From assembly GCF_021130785.1 (NCBI RefSeq), contig NC_060207.1:7902501-7966500 (forward strand): a DNA stretch of 64,000 bases. Reading direction: 5' to 3'. The notes under the pieces are model-generated. The model was not told the origin of the DNA, made no database searches, and saw only the letters and a program-made list of their open reading frames with translations. Positions 34,377 to 46,105 of the stretch are shown one piece after another. This DNA is from Homalodisca vitripennis. Its lineage: Eukaryota; Arthropoda; Insecta; Hemiptera; Cicadellidae. The position numbers and the translations under genes were made by a program. Position 1 is the first letter of the stretch; the number at the start of each line of letters is the position of its first letter.

Positions 34377-35865
34377 TTAAGTGTCAAGATTACATTGAGT
34401 TTTCCAATTTAAGAACTCTTCAATTGTGTAAAATGGATAATGCAGCAACCATCTTCTTAGCTCTCTCTTCATGGCATCGCTACTGCTCTGTGATTTGATG
34501 TCTTCAGGTAGGACATTAAAAAGCTTGGATCCCATATACGATGGCTTCTCTGAAAACAGTGCCATTCTGTGTACTGGTAAGGTAAAATCTGCAGTCTGGC
34601 GGGTGTTGTGTGTGTGCAGGTCCCTACCCCATGTCAAGTTTTTATTGTATACGTACATATTCACTTGAAGTATGTATAGAGACACCACAGTGATTATGCG
34701 GAGCTCAATAAAGGCATATCTACACAAGTTTCTCTAGAATGTAGACCAGCTAAAATGCGGACACACTTTTTTTGAAGAATAAAGGTTCTTTGTAGATTTG
34801 CTTTACTAGAGTTGCCCCACGCTGAAAGACAGTAGCTGAGGTGAGACTCAAAAACAGTATAGTAAGCGGTAGTTGCTGTTTTTAGATCATTTATACAGGG
34901 TGTCCAGCAACCATTCGAACAAACTTTGCCACATTGTTCAGCAGGCCAAAACTAACAAATAATGCAATATAACAGGTGCCCTATTTCGCTTCGTTTAGCG
35001 TCTGTCTGTCTGTATGTGTTTTTTGGGAAAAAAATTACTACTCAAAAACCACTTAAGATACAGAATTCAAACTTAACAGTTATGTTAACCTAGTGTTGGT
35101 CCTTCTCAGTGAAAAAAATAAAACAAATATCTCATTGCATTTCAAAATGGCGGCCGTTCAAAATTTTCAAATTGTATTAGCTTTGAAATGGCTACTTTGA
35201 CAACAAATTCACCAGGATAACTTTTTTTAGCATATTTTATAACCAATTCAACAATTTTGGTTTCAAAAAGATTGAATAACAAATAACTGAGTTACAGCAC
35301 CCAAACGTAAAAACAGGTTAAATCCATGCATTGCAAGTACATACAACAATGTAGTGGATTTTTACGAATAAACTTTTTAAGGTTATCAAAAAAAACAAGG
35401 CTAAAAAAAGTTATCCTGGTGAATTTGTTGTCAAAGTAGCCGTTTCAAAGCTAAAGCAATTTGAAAATTTTGAAATGCAATGAGATATTTGTTTTGTTTT
35501 TTTCACTGAAAAGGACCAACACTAGGTTAACATAAATGTTAAGTTTGAATTCTGTATCTTAAGTGGTTTTTGAGTAGTAATTTTTTCCCAAAAAACACAT
35601 ACAGACAGACAGACGCTAAACGAAGTGAAATTGGGCACCTGTTATATTGCATTATTTGTTAGTTTTGGCCTGCTGAACAATGTGGCAAAGTTTGTTCGAA
35701 TGGTTGCTGGACACCCTGTAGACTTAAGTCTCTTTACAACATAAAGTCCTATGGTCAGCTTTTTGCAGAGATTGTCAACATGTGTAGTCCATTTTAGGCT
35801 GTTGTCAATTGTAATACCCAAGTATTTGGCTTCATTACGCCTGTTCGCTTGCAGATTGAATAGTT
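34377..35865 (-). pseudogene. LINE (non-LTR) RT fragment interrupted by a foldback element
   Basis: The minus strand encodes the 3' part of a jockey-like LINE. From 35865 down to 35721 come KYLGITIDNSLKWTTHVDNL and CKKL. The foldback element (34896-35718) intervenes. Then 34893 down to about 34730 gives SHLSYCLSAWGNSS and FILQKKCVRILAGL. The tail 34377-34727 follows, with HNTRQTADFTLPVHR and GSKLFNVLPEDIK. A frameshift near 34730 separates the last two parts, and the 5' region is missing. Confidence 0.85.
34896..35718. mobile_element. 823-bp foldback element with arms over 300 bp, TA duplication
   Basis: The ends are CAGGGTGTCCAGCAACCATT and its inverse, flanked by TA (34894-34895 and 35719-35720). 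The left arm (34896-35231) and right arm (35400-35718) are nearly identical in inverted orientation, except for an extra 16 or so bases around ggcggccgttc in the left arm. About 168 bp separate them. It contains no ORF. TA duplication and lack of coding suggest a non-autonomous Tc1/mariner-type element. Confidence 0.92.
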
Positions 35866-36260
35866 ACTGCAAAATGGACTTTATTTTCCGGATAAGCCTC
35901 GTATCTGTTGTCTATTATGGTAAAATAAGTGTTACTACTTAAACCTTGGAAATATAGTTTATGCAAAAGTAAAAATTTGTATAATTGATTTATAATAATT
36001 ATAAATATTTGTTTAAACTTGTTCAATGTAGTAAAAATAAAAAGTTTAATACATGTTTTTGTGTTTTCTCAATTAACTTAGAACAACACAAATAGCTTCA
36101 GGCTGTAACAAGGAAAGTACTCTGGGAGAGAGATTGAAGTGCCCCAAAAATCATATAACAATAATAACATAATGATTCGTATGCCATCTAGGATAGAAGG
36201 TTGTGGAAGAATGGTGTAATAATTAGAAAACTTGACAAAAGGTCCTGGAGGAACCAAGAA
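35866..36260. other. Non-coding stretch
   Basis: I see nothing beyond AT-rich sequence here. It lies 3' of the RPA43 gene. Confidence 0.35.
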
Positions 36261-36266
36261 TTTATT
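36261..36266 (-). promoter_or_regulatory. Candidate RPA43 polyadenylation signal
   Basis: AATAAA on the minus strand lies about 95 bp past the RPA43 stop, which supports the early stop as the real gene end. Confidence 0.5.
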
Positions 36267-36360
36267 ATGTACTAGTTTAGAATAACTTTACACTGCAACA
36301 TAATAGTATATTGGTGTTTTTGCAAACTAAAAATATTATATATTGAAATTACCTTATTGT

Positions 36361-36557
36361 TTATAAAGAGCCTTTAATGTATGGTAACTCGCCACTCAAA
36401 TCCACATACTTAATTTTAAAAGTAACTTCATCACCAATATTTAAAGTACTCCCATTCCAATCTTCAACTGTGATTCTCATGGGGCGTGGAATGGTTATAT
36501 TGAATGTTTTATGCACCAAGCAGGCTATATGATTATTATTCTTCTTGCTTACTATTC
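36361..36557 (-). CDS. POLR1F: RPA43 terminal exon (OB domain)
   Basis: It is bounded by a ttccag acceptor and a TAA stop. It encodes the conserved NHIACLVH core and the C-terminal strand GELPYIKGSL. A run of 18 A (as T on this strand) lies in the adjoining intron. Confidence 0.82.
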
Positions 36558-37728
36558 CTGGAACATTTAAAACAATTATTATTAAAAAAAAAAAAAAAAA
36601 CATGTAATACATCAATTCTTCAGAGTTGTAGAAATTTATTAAGTAGGAGAATATTTTGTACAGGGATACATTACAGAAACTTTTTTCCACTATCGAGAAA
36701 CTAATAATCATGTATTCGTGTACAAACAATAAAAATTATGTTGATGTTTCTTACTACTGTATTTAGTTCCCAATGAAACCTGGATCAAGTTAGCTATTGA
36801 TCATTTCAATTGATAGCTAAAATTAAAAAAATACTTATTGGTTAGTAAAGCCTATCACTTGTGAGGGTGGGAAAAAATTTTATTTCTGTCTATCTGTCTA
36901 CATATCACAAACAAAATGGCCTGCACGAAATTTTCCATGAAGCTTCATTTTTATATAAGCAACCCTAAGTTAGATATGGTTCATGTTACTCAATGGGATT
37001 CAAATGAGCATTAGCAAATATATAGCATATATAATATGTATACTTGGGTCTTATGGGTAACTATGGTGACAATGAGAAAACAGCAGAATAAATAAATGTG
37101 TCAACAGACTGTGTACAACCATGTGATTTGAACATGTGACATATTCATAGAGTAAAATGAATAAATACTAGAGTGGAAAGTCAATTTCAATGATAAAAAT
37201 CAGTGACAAGATTTAATTTTCAACACGCTCTGTGTAATAGTATCCTCCCAAGCTCACCGGGACTTTTACTATTTTAACATTTCTATGAAACTTAACTTAA
37301 CGAACAAAATATGAACGTGACATGTGGCAAGATATCCCGACTTTAATTTTGTAAGAAACTTCATTTCCACAAAGACAAGAATGTGTTCTACGAAGATGCA
37401 TGTCTAACTATTGAATTTGGATTTTTTTTATTATTTCTTTTCTGTATGATCGTTGATCTGTCTATCTGCCAACAGGGCATCTTGAGAATTAATTGAGTTA
37501 GACATATATGCACTCAGTGGCACACTCGTTGTATAGACACTAAGTATATAGACACTGATAGACATTTCACTCGTATAAGTTTATTTACCTGTTAAAACAC
37601 TTCCTACTTTCGGTTTGAAGACATAAACATCAGCAACGTAGTCGACTGGAATCTGAACGTTTCCTGGATTGTCTTCCGATATTGTGGTTACTTGCACATT
37701 TTTAAAACTTAAAATAATACCATCCAAC
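36361..37728 (-). CDS. POLR1F: RNA polymerase I subunit RPA43, last two coding exons
   Basis: RPA43 forms the stalk of RNA polymerase I in the nucleolus and contacts the initiation factor Rrn3/TIF-IA. Exon 37589-37728 encodes LDGIILSFKNVQV and then DYVADVYVFKPKVGSVLTG. Exon 36361-36557 encodes IVSKKNNNHIACLVHKTFNI and then the WNGSTLNIGDEVTFKIKYVD strand set of the OB/S1-like domain. Splice sites are canonical and the split Gly codon joins correctly. The product stops immediately after ELPYIKGSL, whereas the human protein carries a long lysine-rich tail after this point. The N-terminal domain exon was not found between 37.7 kb and the next gene, so it lies further upstream or is too short to see. 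Confidence 0.82.
37589..37728 (-). CDS. POLR1F: RPA43 internal exon
   Basis: The acceptor is tctttatag and the donor gtaaat. The 140-bp exon begins with one base of a split codon, then LDGIILSF, a motif shared by A43 subunits from yeast to human. Confidence 0.8.
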
Positions 37729-37739
37729 CTATAAAGAAA

Positions 37740-38499
37740 AACATGAAAAATCATTTATATGATCCCAAACATTGTTATTGTTTCAACACAATTTGAATAC
37801 ATTTTAAAATGTCTAAATATTAAAATGGAAGATCATGGTAAACACTTTTAAACGTGTGATCTTCCAAAACCAATGTGTCTAGTAATAAGTTTAGGTACAA
37901 GTTTCACAATGCAGTAATAACTCTAACCTTGTTAGCAAAAGGTTTACATGTGTAGTCAGTGTAACCAATATTTCTTTTGATTATTTGTTATGTCTAAAAC
38001 CTGTGCTTGATGAGCTGCAGACATTTTTTCGAAATATACGGATTCCAACTTTCATGTTTTGGTATGACTAAACAAAGCAGGCATATCAAAAGTACTGTTT
38101 TTCTTAGATTAAGAAAACTATAGAGCAACAAAGATGGTGAGATCAATACTCAACTGATGCAACCTTGAATTGGGACTAGTATGTTTTCATACTAGTACTC
38201 TTACTTAGTACTAAATATGAGCCAAATTTCAAATTTTCATTTTCATGCCCAACAGACATATTGAGCTTCAACTTTTGAAAATTTTACGTTTAAAAAATTT
38301 TTTTATTTAAAATCCTATGCAAGTCCACAGCTTAAAACTTCAGAATTTGGCGTACCCACCTATACCTATATATCTATAAGATTAAAAAATAACAAACACA
38401 TAGTCATTTGCCATCTTCTATAAAAATATGTTTGAAAATCCATTTTTGCAATCTTATTGCTTTTAGAACGGTGTTCGATATTTATTGAGGAGAGAATGT
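37740..38499. other. Likely RPA43 intron
   Basis: No exon could be recognised in this AT-rich stretch on either strand. Confidence 0.35.
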
Positions 38500-39189
38500 T
38501 TACTAAACAAGGATATTGTGCCTTGCTCTCCACCTCCCTAGGTAACTGTAATCTGTTACCTTGTGTAGCAGAGTTGCTGGAATCTGCAACTCCTCAGCTA
38601 CTTATCAGAAAATCAAGTTTAAATTTATATACATTTGAGGTTTAAGTTCAGTCTCATTAAATTTTGAAAAGGGCACTCCAGAAAGAAGGAGTATGTAAAA
38701 GCGAGTCGAACGCTCGTACCCGCCCAGTGAATTGTGATTATCATCAATGACATGACATCACTTCTTTTCACTATAATGTTGTCTTGTAGTGGTCTTCGGA
38801 CCTATCTACGACTGAAGAGACTAAACAAAGTCGAAACAACAGAAGCACACCTCCATCCTGAAAGACGGAATGGTTTGTAATTTATTGACGCAGGCTCAAT
38901 CAATTTAGAACATACAAGCCACGCCGGAACGGATTCGGACACACACGAAACGTAACGTGCGCCGACATCAATACTCGGAGAGGTTGATGTTTTGGTTTTG
39001 AATTCTAAATGTAATTAAAACAATTGGCAAAGGGTTTATCCCTTTCAACCTTATAAAATGATAACCTGTAATGGCGTCAATAATTCCCTATCACTATTAC
39101 GCGCAACCGGGTTAAAGTGATACACAAGGTAACAGATTACAGTTACCTAGGGAGGTGGAGAGCAAGGCACAATATCCTTGTTTAGTAAT
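38500..39189. mobile_element. 690-bp element with 66-bp inverted ends
   Basis: The sequence from ttactaaacaaggatattgt through ttaccttgtg (38500-38565) returns as an exact inverse at 39123-39189. The 555-bp interior has no ORF. No target duplication is obvious. The long perfect terminal repeats suggest a young, non-autonomous DNA transposon of unknown superfamily. Confidence 0.75.
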
Positions 39190-39239
39190 CTTATTGCGTT
39201 AAACTTTGAACAGGTATTTAGATCTACACAGTACATTTA

Positions 39240-40049
39240 GTTTTTATACAAGGGAACCACCCAGAGAGTGCAGTTGGCGGCGACCAATAGAATGACTGGC
39301 CTGCGCGACGGTTGCCACACACTGCGTGCCGCCCGGGCACGGCTGGGCATTGTGGCTGATAAAAACCGCTGCTGCTGTCACACTAAACAATTGATACTGA
39401 ACATTTAAAACTTGATCAGTATAATTGAAAAACAATATTTAAAATGCTGTTGACAGTTTGCTATATTAATTTAAATTACTTGTATAGGTTTATTAGTGTT
39501 ATTTACAAACTAACCATCGGTGAAACAAACAAATCGTCCCGTCAGTTAGTCAGAGTAAAGTACTTGCTTTTTTCCATTACGATAACAACATTCCGTTTCA
39601 GTTCATGATTTAAACCACACACAAAATTAATATACATGTTGCTTATATTGGACACTGCATGACGTGTTGCTTGATTGGAAATAATTAAAAAAAAATATAA
39701 CAATACAATCAATTTTTAAAATTATCGAACAATTGATATTTTTTTAAATTATGAAATAACAAATTTTTCCATAAATAACTTTTAGGGCCTACTATTTTAA
39801 AGTGAAATTCGTTAAAAAGCATGATTGACTTAATAATATTCTTACCTTTGCACTCTGTATATTATTTATTTCGCTTCAGGCGGCTATATTAGATAGCCAA
39901 AACTCGGAGGGGGGTCCTTTCTTCATTTTCACTTTCTGGCCTCCACTGCTAATGTGTTAGAATTGGTCTGCTAAGTTTATAATTATTTGCTCCTACAAAC
40001 CACTTGTGCGGATACATTCCTTTTCAAAATCAGTTGCTGCAAGGCTTCT
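39240..40049. other. Stretch with a GC-rich patch
   Basis: A CpG-rich patch at 39270-39390 (gcgcgacgg, gccgcccgggcacgg) with a ccaat motif contrasts with its AT-rich surroundings. It could be a promoter or a repeat fragment. No coding exon was recognised. Confidence 0.35.
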
Positions 40050-40870
40050 GCGTGCTGAATCTTGATTGCAGCCTTCTTTAGTCACTTTGTCCAGAGCACC
40101 ATGGAACAAGTTCTCAACGTCGGTTATTTTAATGTCTCATTATTACTTGCTACCTCTCCCTTCACTTGAGCCCAGACATTTCAATGGGATTGTACTGGCA
40201 GTGATAAGGAGGAGCCTGAATCTGTATGTCACATTTTCATTGGCATAATACGTCGAGTTTCAAATGTTTTTTGTTGGGGTTTTAGTATGGGGAGGAACCC
40301 TCATTATAAGTTCTGGTTTCGTTTCTTTCATACAGTATTGTATGTTTTTTCGAGACAGCCAAATTTTGAATCTCTTCCTTTCTCCACGGGCTGAATTTTG
40401 ATTTTTCTCGGAGAGTACTGAGTGGTTTGGAGCATTGTCCATAACGATGATCGAGCCTTCTTCCATAAATGCATAGCAATTTTTTAAAACCAATTTTACT
40501 ACGATTCAGCGTTCATCTCATCGTGAAAGTTCCGAAATGGATGATGTCTTAGACCGAAAAGCCCCACTTACATTCTTTCAAAACCCATCTGCCGAACCGA
40601 CATGACAAATTAATTATCTTCTACCTTTGCCGGAGAGGAACCTTTAGTCCACCCGACTCAGTCGTTTCCTCGCCTTATGTATTTTTCGAGTATGGGTTTT
40701 CATTAACCCATGTTTCATCGAAGGTAATATATGGGCTACAATACCAGATTCTCTAAGCTCTTGCATAAATCTCAAAAATTTGATAAACGAGCCGCTACAA
40801 TATCATTTTCGTTCCAATAAAAACTTTCTCCATCAATTGGTTTTCTTTATACAATAGCACTGTCTGACGG
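40050..40870 (-). pseudogene. DDE transposase remnant (DDE_3/IS630-like)
   Basis: The minus strand carries broken pieces in order. One is a TFDETW-like segment with two stops nearby (about 40710-40740), then an ICHVGSADG-type segment (about 40590). The open frame 40260-40493 contains GSIIVMDNAPNHSVLSEKNQ and TKPEL motifs. The DNAP-H motif is the second catalytic Asp region of these transposases. Frames are disrupted, so it is inactive. Confidence 0.65.
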
Positions 40871-41836
40871 TCAGAGACGGAAGGAGGGAGGGCTGTTTCT
40901 TGGAAAAAACAGTATGACTCATCCGTCTGGTATTGCACCATGCTGGCTGGTGCGGCTTTTGTTTACAGGTATTTCACCCGTTTCCTCCACATTTTCACGT
41001 TCTAACATCATCTATTAATGTACAGTGTTCAAAATTTCATTGGATGTTATAAAAAACCTGTTACTTTTAGAATTTATATAAGAAAGTACATTCATATTAT
41101 ATAAATACTTGTGGCTGTATGATTTTTTAACTATGGCCAGTTTAAATATTTAAAATATCCACGTGTGAAAACAATTTTACATACACACAGATTCAAGACT
41201 ATTAATAGCCAGGTAGGAAAAAATGCTTTCAAATGGTTATACATTTTTGAGACGAAGTGCGTAACAAAAACGTTTGCGTCGGCAACAATTCCCACCGTCT
41301 ATATACTGAAATAAGTATTTTATGGAAAAGAACATATATTTCAGGATGTATTTGATAACTTTCTTACCAAATTGAAAATCCATCTAGCATTAAATGATAA
41401 TACTATGCAACGTAAATGCCTTATCTATAATATCAGTGATTATTGGTATTATCTACTGTTAAAATACGGGAAATCAACGTTTTAGCCGGGTATTTTTATG
41501 TTTTTTTAATTATATTATTAATTATATTAACAATATTATCGGCTAAGATTTTATCCTACGATCTTCGTATATGAGTAATATAATTTCAATTAATTATTCC
41601 AATCCAATTTAACTAAATGGAAATAAGCTACAGAGATGTACTTTTTTTTAAAATGACCTGTTAAAATTACATTTTGTAATAAGTAGTTAATTAATTCAAG
41701 AAAAGCTCTAACATTTTCTTTCGAGGCGTTACGATTTTGTATTTTAAGAACGCTGGACTCTGCGCGGCTTGTGGTTACAGCGGGGAACAAAGGTTTGGCA
41801 ACGTCGCTCGTTCTTGTTGGCCGTCAAGGTCCACGG
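40871..41836. other. Non-coding stretch
   Basis: No gene was recognised. The last 90 bases (41740-41836) become GC-richer just before the A/C-only tract. Confidence 0.35.
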
Positions 41837-42213
41837 GGAACCCAACAAACCACACAACCAACAAACACAAACACGCCCCCCAACACCCCAAACAACAGAA
41901 ACCCCAAACAACAAAAACCAACACCAACACCACCCCCACCCACAACCACCAACCACACCAAACACCACAACACACCCACCAACAACCCCAACCACCAAAC
42001 AAACCCACAACCCACACAAACCACACAACACCCCCACACACCCCCAACCAACCCCACCCAAACCCCCCCACACCACAAATCTCACCACCCACAACCACAA
42101 ACCAAACACACCCACCACACAAAACACCCCCAACAAAAACAACCCAACCTACCACCAAACCACAAACACCACAAACCAAACAACAACACAACACACAACA
42201 AACCCTCAAATAG
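41837..42213. repeat. Aperiodic A/C-only low-complexity tract
   Basis: Around 370 bp consist almost entirely of A and C on the plus strand; only a handful of G or T interrupt it (cgccc, aacagaa, aatctc, cctacc). No fixed repeat unit is visible. Long open frames exist in all frames simply because stop codons need T or G. These are not genes. Confidence 0.9.
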
Positions 42214-43822
42214 GTCCTCCTCAACTGCACCTTTGTGGTTTTTTGTATAGGTGCATACCCATAGGTCCATATTAATATTCGGATCTTTCTGAAGAGATTG
42301 GTATTTATTTTAATGTTCTAGGATGCATTGTTTTTAAAGCTGAGATATTTAATTAGCGCAAAAATCCCTAGAAATAAGCCATCGTTTGAGATGGAAAAAT
42401 GGCCACCATCGGCTGTAAAATTTAAAAACAAATTGTATTTTTGTGCTTCTAATGCAATTTACTTTCAAGAAAAAAAAATCTTGAAGCAACCAAATAATTT
42501 ATTTCTGGACCACTTAATATGGATTGATCCATTCACTATAACAATATTACTTTTTATGGTGAAATTTGGAATACCTATAACATAATTTGGTTAAAATATT
42601 TGTATTGAAGATTCTTTACTCATGAATAACGATGATTTAATAATAATATTAAATCATCGTTAATAATAATAATTCAATTGTTGGTTGCTTATTACACTGC
42701 AGCCATAAGAATAAGTTTGGAAATAATGCAAACAAATTTAACTAAACTATCTACAAACGAATAAATAGTGTAAAAAACGGATGCATAAGCAAAATCAACG
42801 TAACTTTTAATTTGGTATGTACACACAAATGTATTTACAAACTACCTGGTAAATTTTGATCACATAAATATATATTTCCTCTGGTTAATAACAAATATTT
42901 GAATTTCATAATATTTTAAATGCACATGTAACTTGCAAAACTATTTTATGGTATTAGAGTTAAAGCGCGGCGATACAGTGATGAACACCATGGTTATCCA
43001 TGATTCAGTGAAGGCTACTGCACATATGGTTGTTAATGCTGTACTAAGCTATTTTGACCACAGAATATTCAGATAAGCTATCGGGCACAGATAATGCTAA
43101 AAGTATAACCACAAAATGACACTTTTAACTATTAAAAACATAGTTATCTTGATTTGGATCCTCTAAAACCAAAAAGGCCTATAGTTTTGTTCAGGAGCAC
43201 GAGCAAAATACAATAATGTTAAAATTTGGATTGGCCATTCTGCTTCACTGATACCAATAATATTCATGTTAAACGCATTAAACTTTGATTAACACACAAA
43301 CAATTGATTAACATTTTGAAATTTATTAACATGTGAATCATTAATGATTTTACATTTTTCTATATTCTAAGTGTAAAAACTTCTAAGCTTTTTCAATAAA
43401 CAAGAAAGTTAATCCATTTTCAGCAATTTTATATGGAAATAGGCTAGATTTTTTAAATTAATTTTTCACAAGTACCAACTGATCCATACATATCTACCCA
43501 ATTTAGAAAATTGGGTAGGGTACAATAAGCGGACCCGGTTTTTTTATATTGAAGAATATAATCATCGATACCTAATATTCGCATCTCAAATCCTAGACTA
43601 TCAATTGATATAAAAGTATCTATAGTCCTAAATAACAATCATATGTTTTAAATTAAAATATGAGTATACTGTATAGGCAAAATTATAAATAATTAAGAAA
43701 TTACATAAATAATAAATGAACCAGAACGAAGATCGATCAAACAGGAAACTCATAAATAATTATGAGCTACAATTCATTATGGTTTATGTCATAATTATTG
43801 AATTGTTTATAATTATATAACG

Positions 43823-43863
<41 letters not shown>

Positions 43864-44345
43864 CGTGTATGTATAGTAATAATTATTATTGTTATATATA
43901 TATATATATATATACACGTAATCGTACATATTATAATAATATGAATACGTGTATGTAGATGGTATATATAATAATAATACGATTACGTATATTATTGGAG
44001 TGTTTACTGCTGTTGAGGCTTCAGTATAATAAGAGAGGCCACCACCACAATAAAATCATATTTATGATTATCTAAACTATATAAACAGAAATATAAGTTT
44101 ATATGACTTTAAAAATCCATATTTACACTTTTTATGTTTTTTTACGGAAATGTACCAACGCACTTATGTTTGATGCATAGGGGCAAGACATAAAACCAAT
44201 ATATATATGTTGACACATAATGTATTCAATACCCTAAAACCATTTTTATGAATCATTTTGGTTATAAATCAACTAAAAAATAAATATAAAACCCATTGAT
44301 GTTACATACCTATATTTACAATATTATACAAGTGTAGAATTCAGC
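42214..44345. other. AT-rich stretch with (TA)n and a palindrome
   Basis: It contains a perfect 36-bp palindrome-type hairpin (42627-42662) and two (TA)n tracts (43825-43862 and about 43895-43914). No gene was recognised. Confidence 0.5.
43825..43862. repeat. (TA)n microsatellite
   Basis: This is a pure TA dinucleotide run, with a second shorter run near 43895-43914. Confidence 0.9.
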
Positions 44346-44367
44346 TCTACTCTGTGTCGCTGTTGGA

Positions 44368-45226
44368 TCACCTCCGCCTCTTTCTACCTGTTGTTGGTCT
44401 GTAGAAGTGCTCTAGGAGGTGATAGCAGTTCTGGTGTATTCCACCATTGCATCCTGGACACCAGTAGCTAGTTTTTTTCTTTATGTTATGTTTTTCTGAA
44501 CACACCATACACAATCGATTGTTTTTTCCGGGAAGCAAAACTAGTTGGTGCACTGGACCAAGAACATCAACTCCTGCTCCTGGAATTGACAGTTGCCTTG
44601 GAGTGTGATTTGGGTCAACATTTAGTTCATCAACTAAACTAACCATAAAGTCTCTTCGACTGAGAGGCGTATCTGTATTTCTTTTGTAAAGGATATAAGC
44701 ATTATGTAAGGTTCAAAAGTTCAAAAAGATATTCTTCCAGTATCTTCTTGTTGGTCTGCTGCAGGTTGCATGGTATATACATTTGTCCTTTACATCCACC
44801 CCTCTCATGAATGAATTGTAGTTGGCTATCAGAACAGGTTTTTCTACTTCAGTACCTCTTTTACTCTTTACAATTTTATTTTCAGCATGTACAGCAGTAG
44901 ACAAACAATATACTGGTTTCCTTGACTTCTTCTCTCTGAAGCCTACAAGTAACAAAATGCCTTTTCTAAAATATACAATTTCTTTTGGTTTTAAATCTTT
45001 ATTTATTAAAGATTTTGACAATCCCTTTGAATTTTTTTTTATAGTTCCAGGGAGATAGGTTTTCCTTTTGAATAGTGTTTTCGGCCAAGGGAATCTTTGT
45101 ATACCAATTATCAGTGAAGAGGTGATAACCTCTGTCCAGAAGATTGGATTTTTCTAAAAGCTGAAAAGAAACTACTTTCTTCGCCAAAGGGTCAGTGCCA
45201 GTTGCTTTTTTTTTTTTTTGCTTCAA
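44368..45226 (-). pseudogene. PiggyBac transposase remnant with C-terminal cysteine-rich domain
   Basis: Three minus-strand segments in different frames follow piggyBac order. 44999-45226 has GYHLFTDNWYTKIPLAE with a catalytic Asp in TDN. 44713-45021 has PVLIANYNSFMRGVDVKDK, the GVDxxD motif with the third Asp. 44368-44646 has the zinc-binding C-terminal domain (CMVC, WCPGC and HQNC pattern). The N-terminal half is missing and frameshifts separate the pieces. It is unrelated in position to the two TTAA-flanked non-autonomous elements. Confidence 0.88.
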
Positions 45227-45818
45227 GATGGCCGATTTGCTTGTCTGCTCTGACTAGTGCTCCAACTATTATTTGCTACTATTATTAGGCTTGATATTGT
45301 GTAAGTTATATGTGCCTAATTGTTTAAATTGTCATGCAATAAGGTTATAAAATGAACAGTCTTTTCTTTTGATTTTCTACTAATAAACAAGTTTTAGCAA
45401 ATTCGATCAGTCTTGTATTGTCAATAACACCAGTGTCTGTCTGCCTGCATATGTGTTGGATTGGACTGCGTCACACTTGAAACGAACCTGCGCTGGTTTT
45501 TTTTTTTGCCACTGCCATCTGTATCGTACATCGTTTTTATGAAGTTAAGCACTATATGAAATTCTCAAGAATTCTGGTAGATATATCTTTTGCACAGGGA
45601 TCACTATTGTGGTGGATCGAGTAGCTGCAACTGGTCTCTGTTATTATACTATATTAAAAGTTAGTTATTCTTGCGAATTACGGAAAATTTCTATGGATTA
45701 TAGATTAGCTTGGTGATCATTATTGTGGAGATTTGAATAGCGACAAGTGGTCTTTATCATTATATATCTGATACAATAAAAATAATAAAATGCCAAAGTC
45801 CTTATTATCTCTGGTGCA

Positions 45819-45990
45819 ATGGCTACGACTTGTGAGGAAACCTGCCCTGTTTGTTTAATAAAGGTACTTGATTCTGACGATGGAATTGCTTGTGACAACG
45901 AGTGTGAGCGTTGGTTTCATATTGAGTGCGTGCGGATGTCTAAATCTGAGTATTCTAAATACGCCAGTGACAATAATGAAAAATGGGGTT
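45819..45990 (+). pseudogene. PHD-finger coding segment cut off by poly-C
   Basis: An ATG at 45819 opens MATTCEETCPVCLIKVLDSD and continues with a C4HC3-like spacing: CPVC, CDNEC, WFHIEC and a final CG. The PHD finger is therefore nearly complete up to about residue 65. The frame then runs directly into the C-rich minisatellite. Similar PHD modules occur in the first ORF of some insect LINEs, so this is probably a retroelement piece and not the start of Rubicon (inference). Confidence 0.5.
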
Positions 45991-46006
45991 TGCAATCGTG
46001 TGGACT

Positions 46007-46105
46007 CCCCCCCACCCCCCCCCCCCCCCACCCCCCCCCCCCCCCACCCCCCCCCCCCCCCACCCCCCCCCCCCCCCACCCCCCCCCCCCCCCACCCCCC
46101 CCCCC
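46007..46105. repeat. 16-bp poly-C minisatellite, unit A followed by 15 C
   Basis: Single A residues interrupt an otherwise pure C tract at 46014, 46030, 46046, 46062, 46078 and 46094, exactly 16 bp apart. The minus strand therefore carries G15 runs with strong G-quadruplex potential. Confidence 0.95.

Noticed and set aside
41737..42275. Several 84-168 codon open frames in all frames
   Set aside because: They come from the A/C-only tract, where stop codons are nearly impossible.
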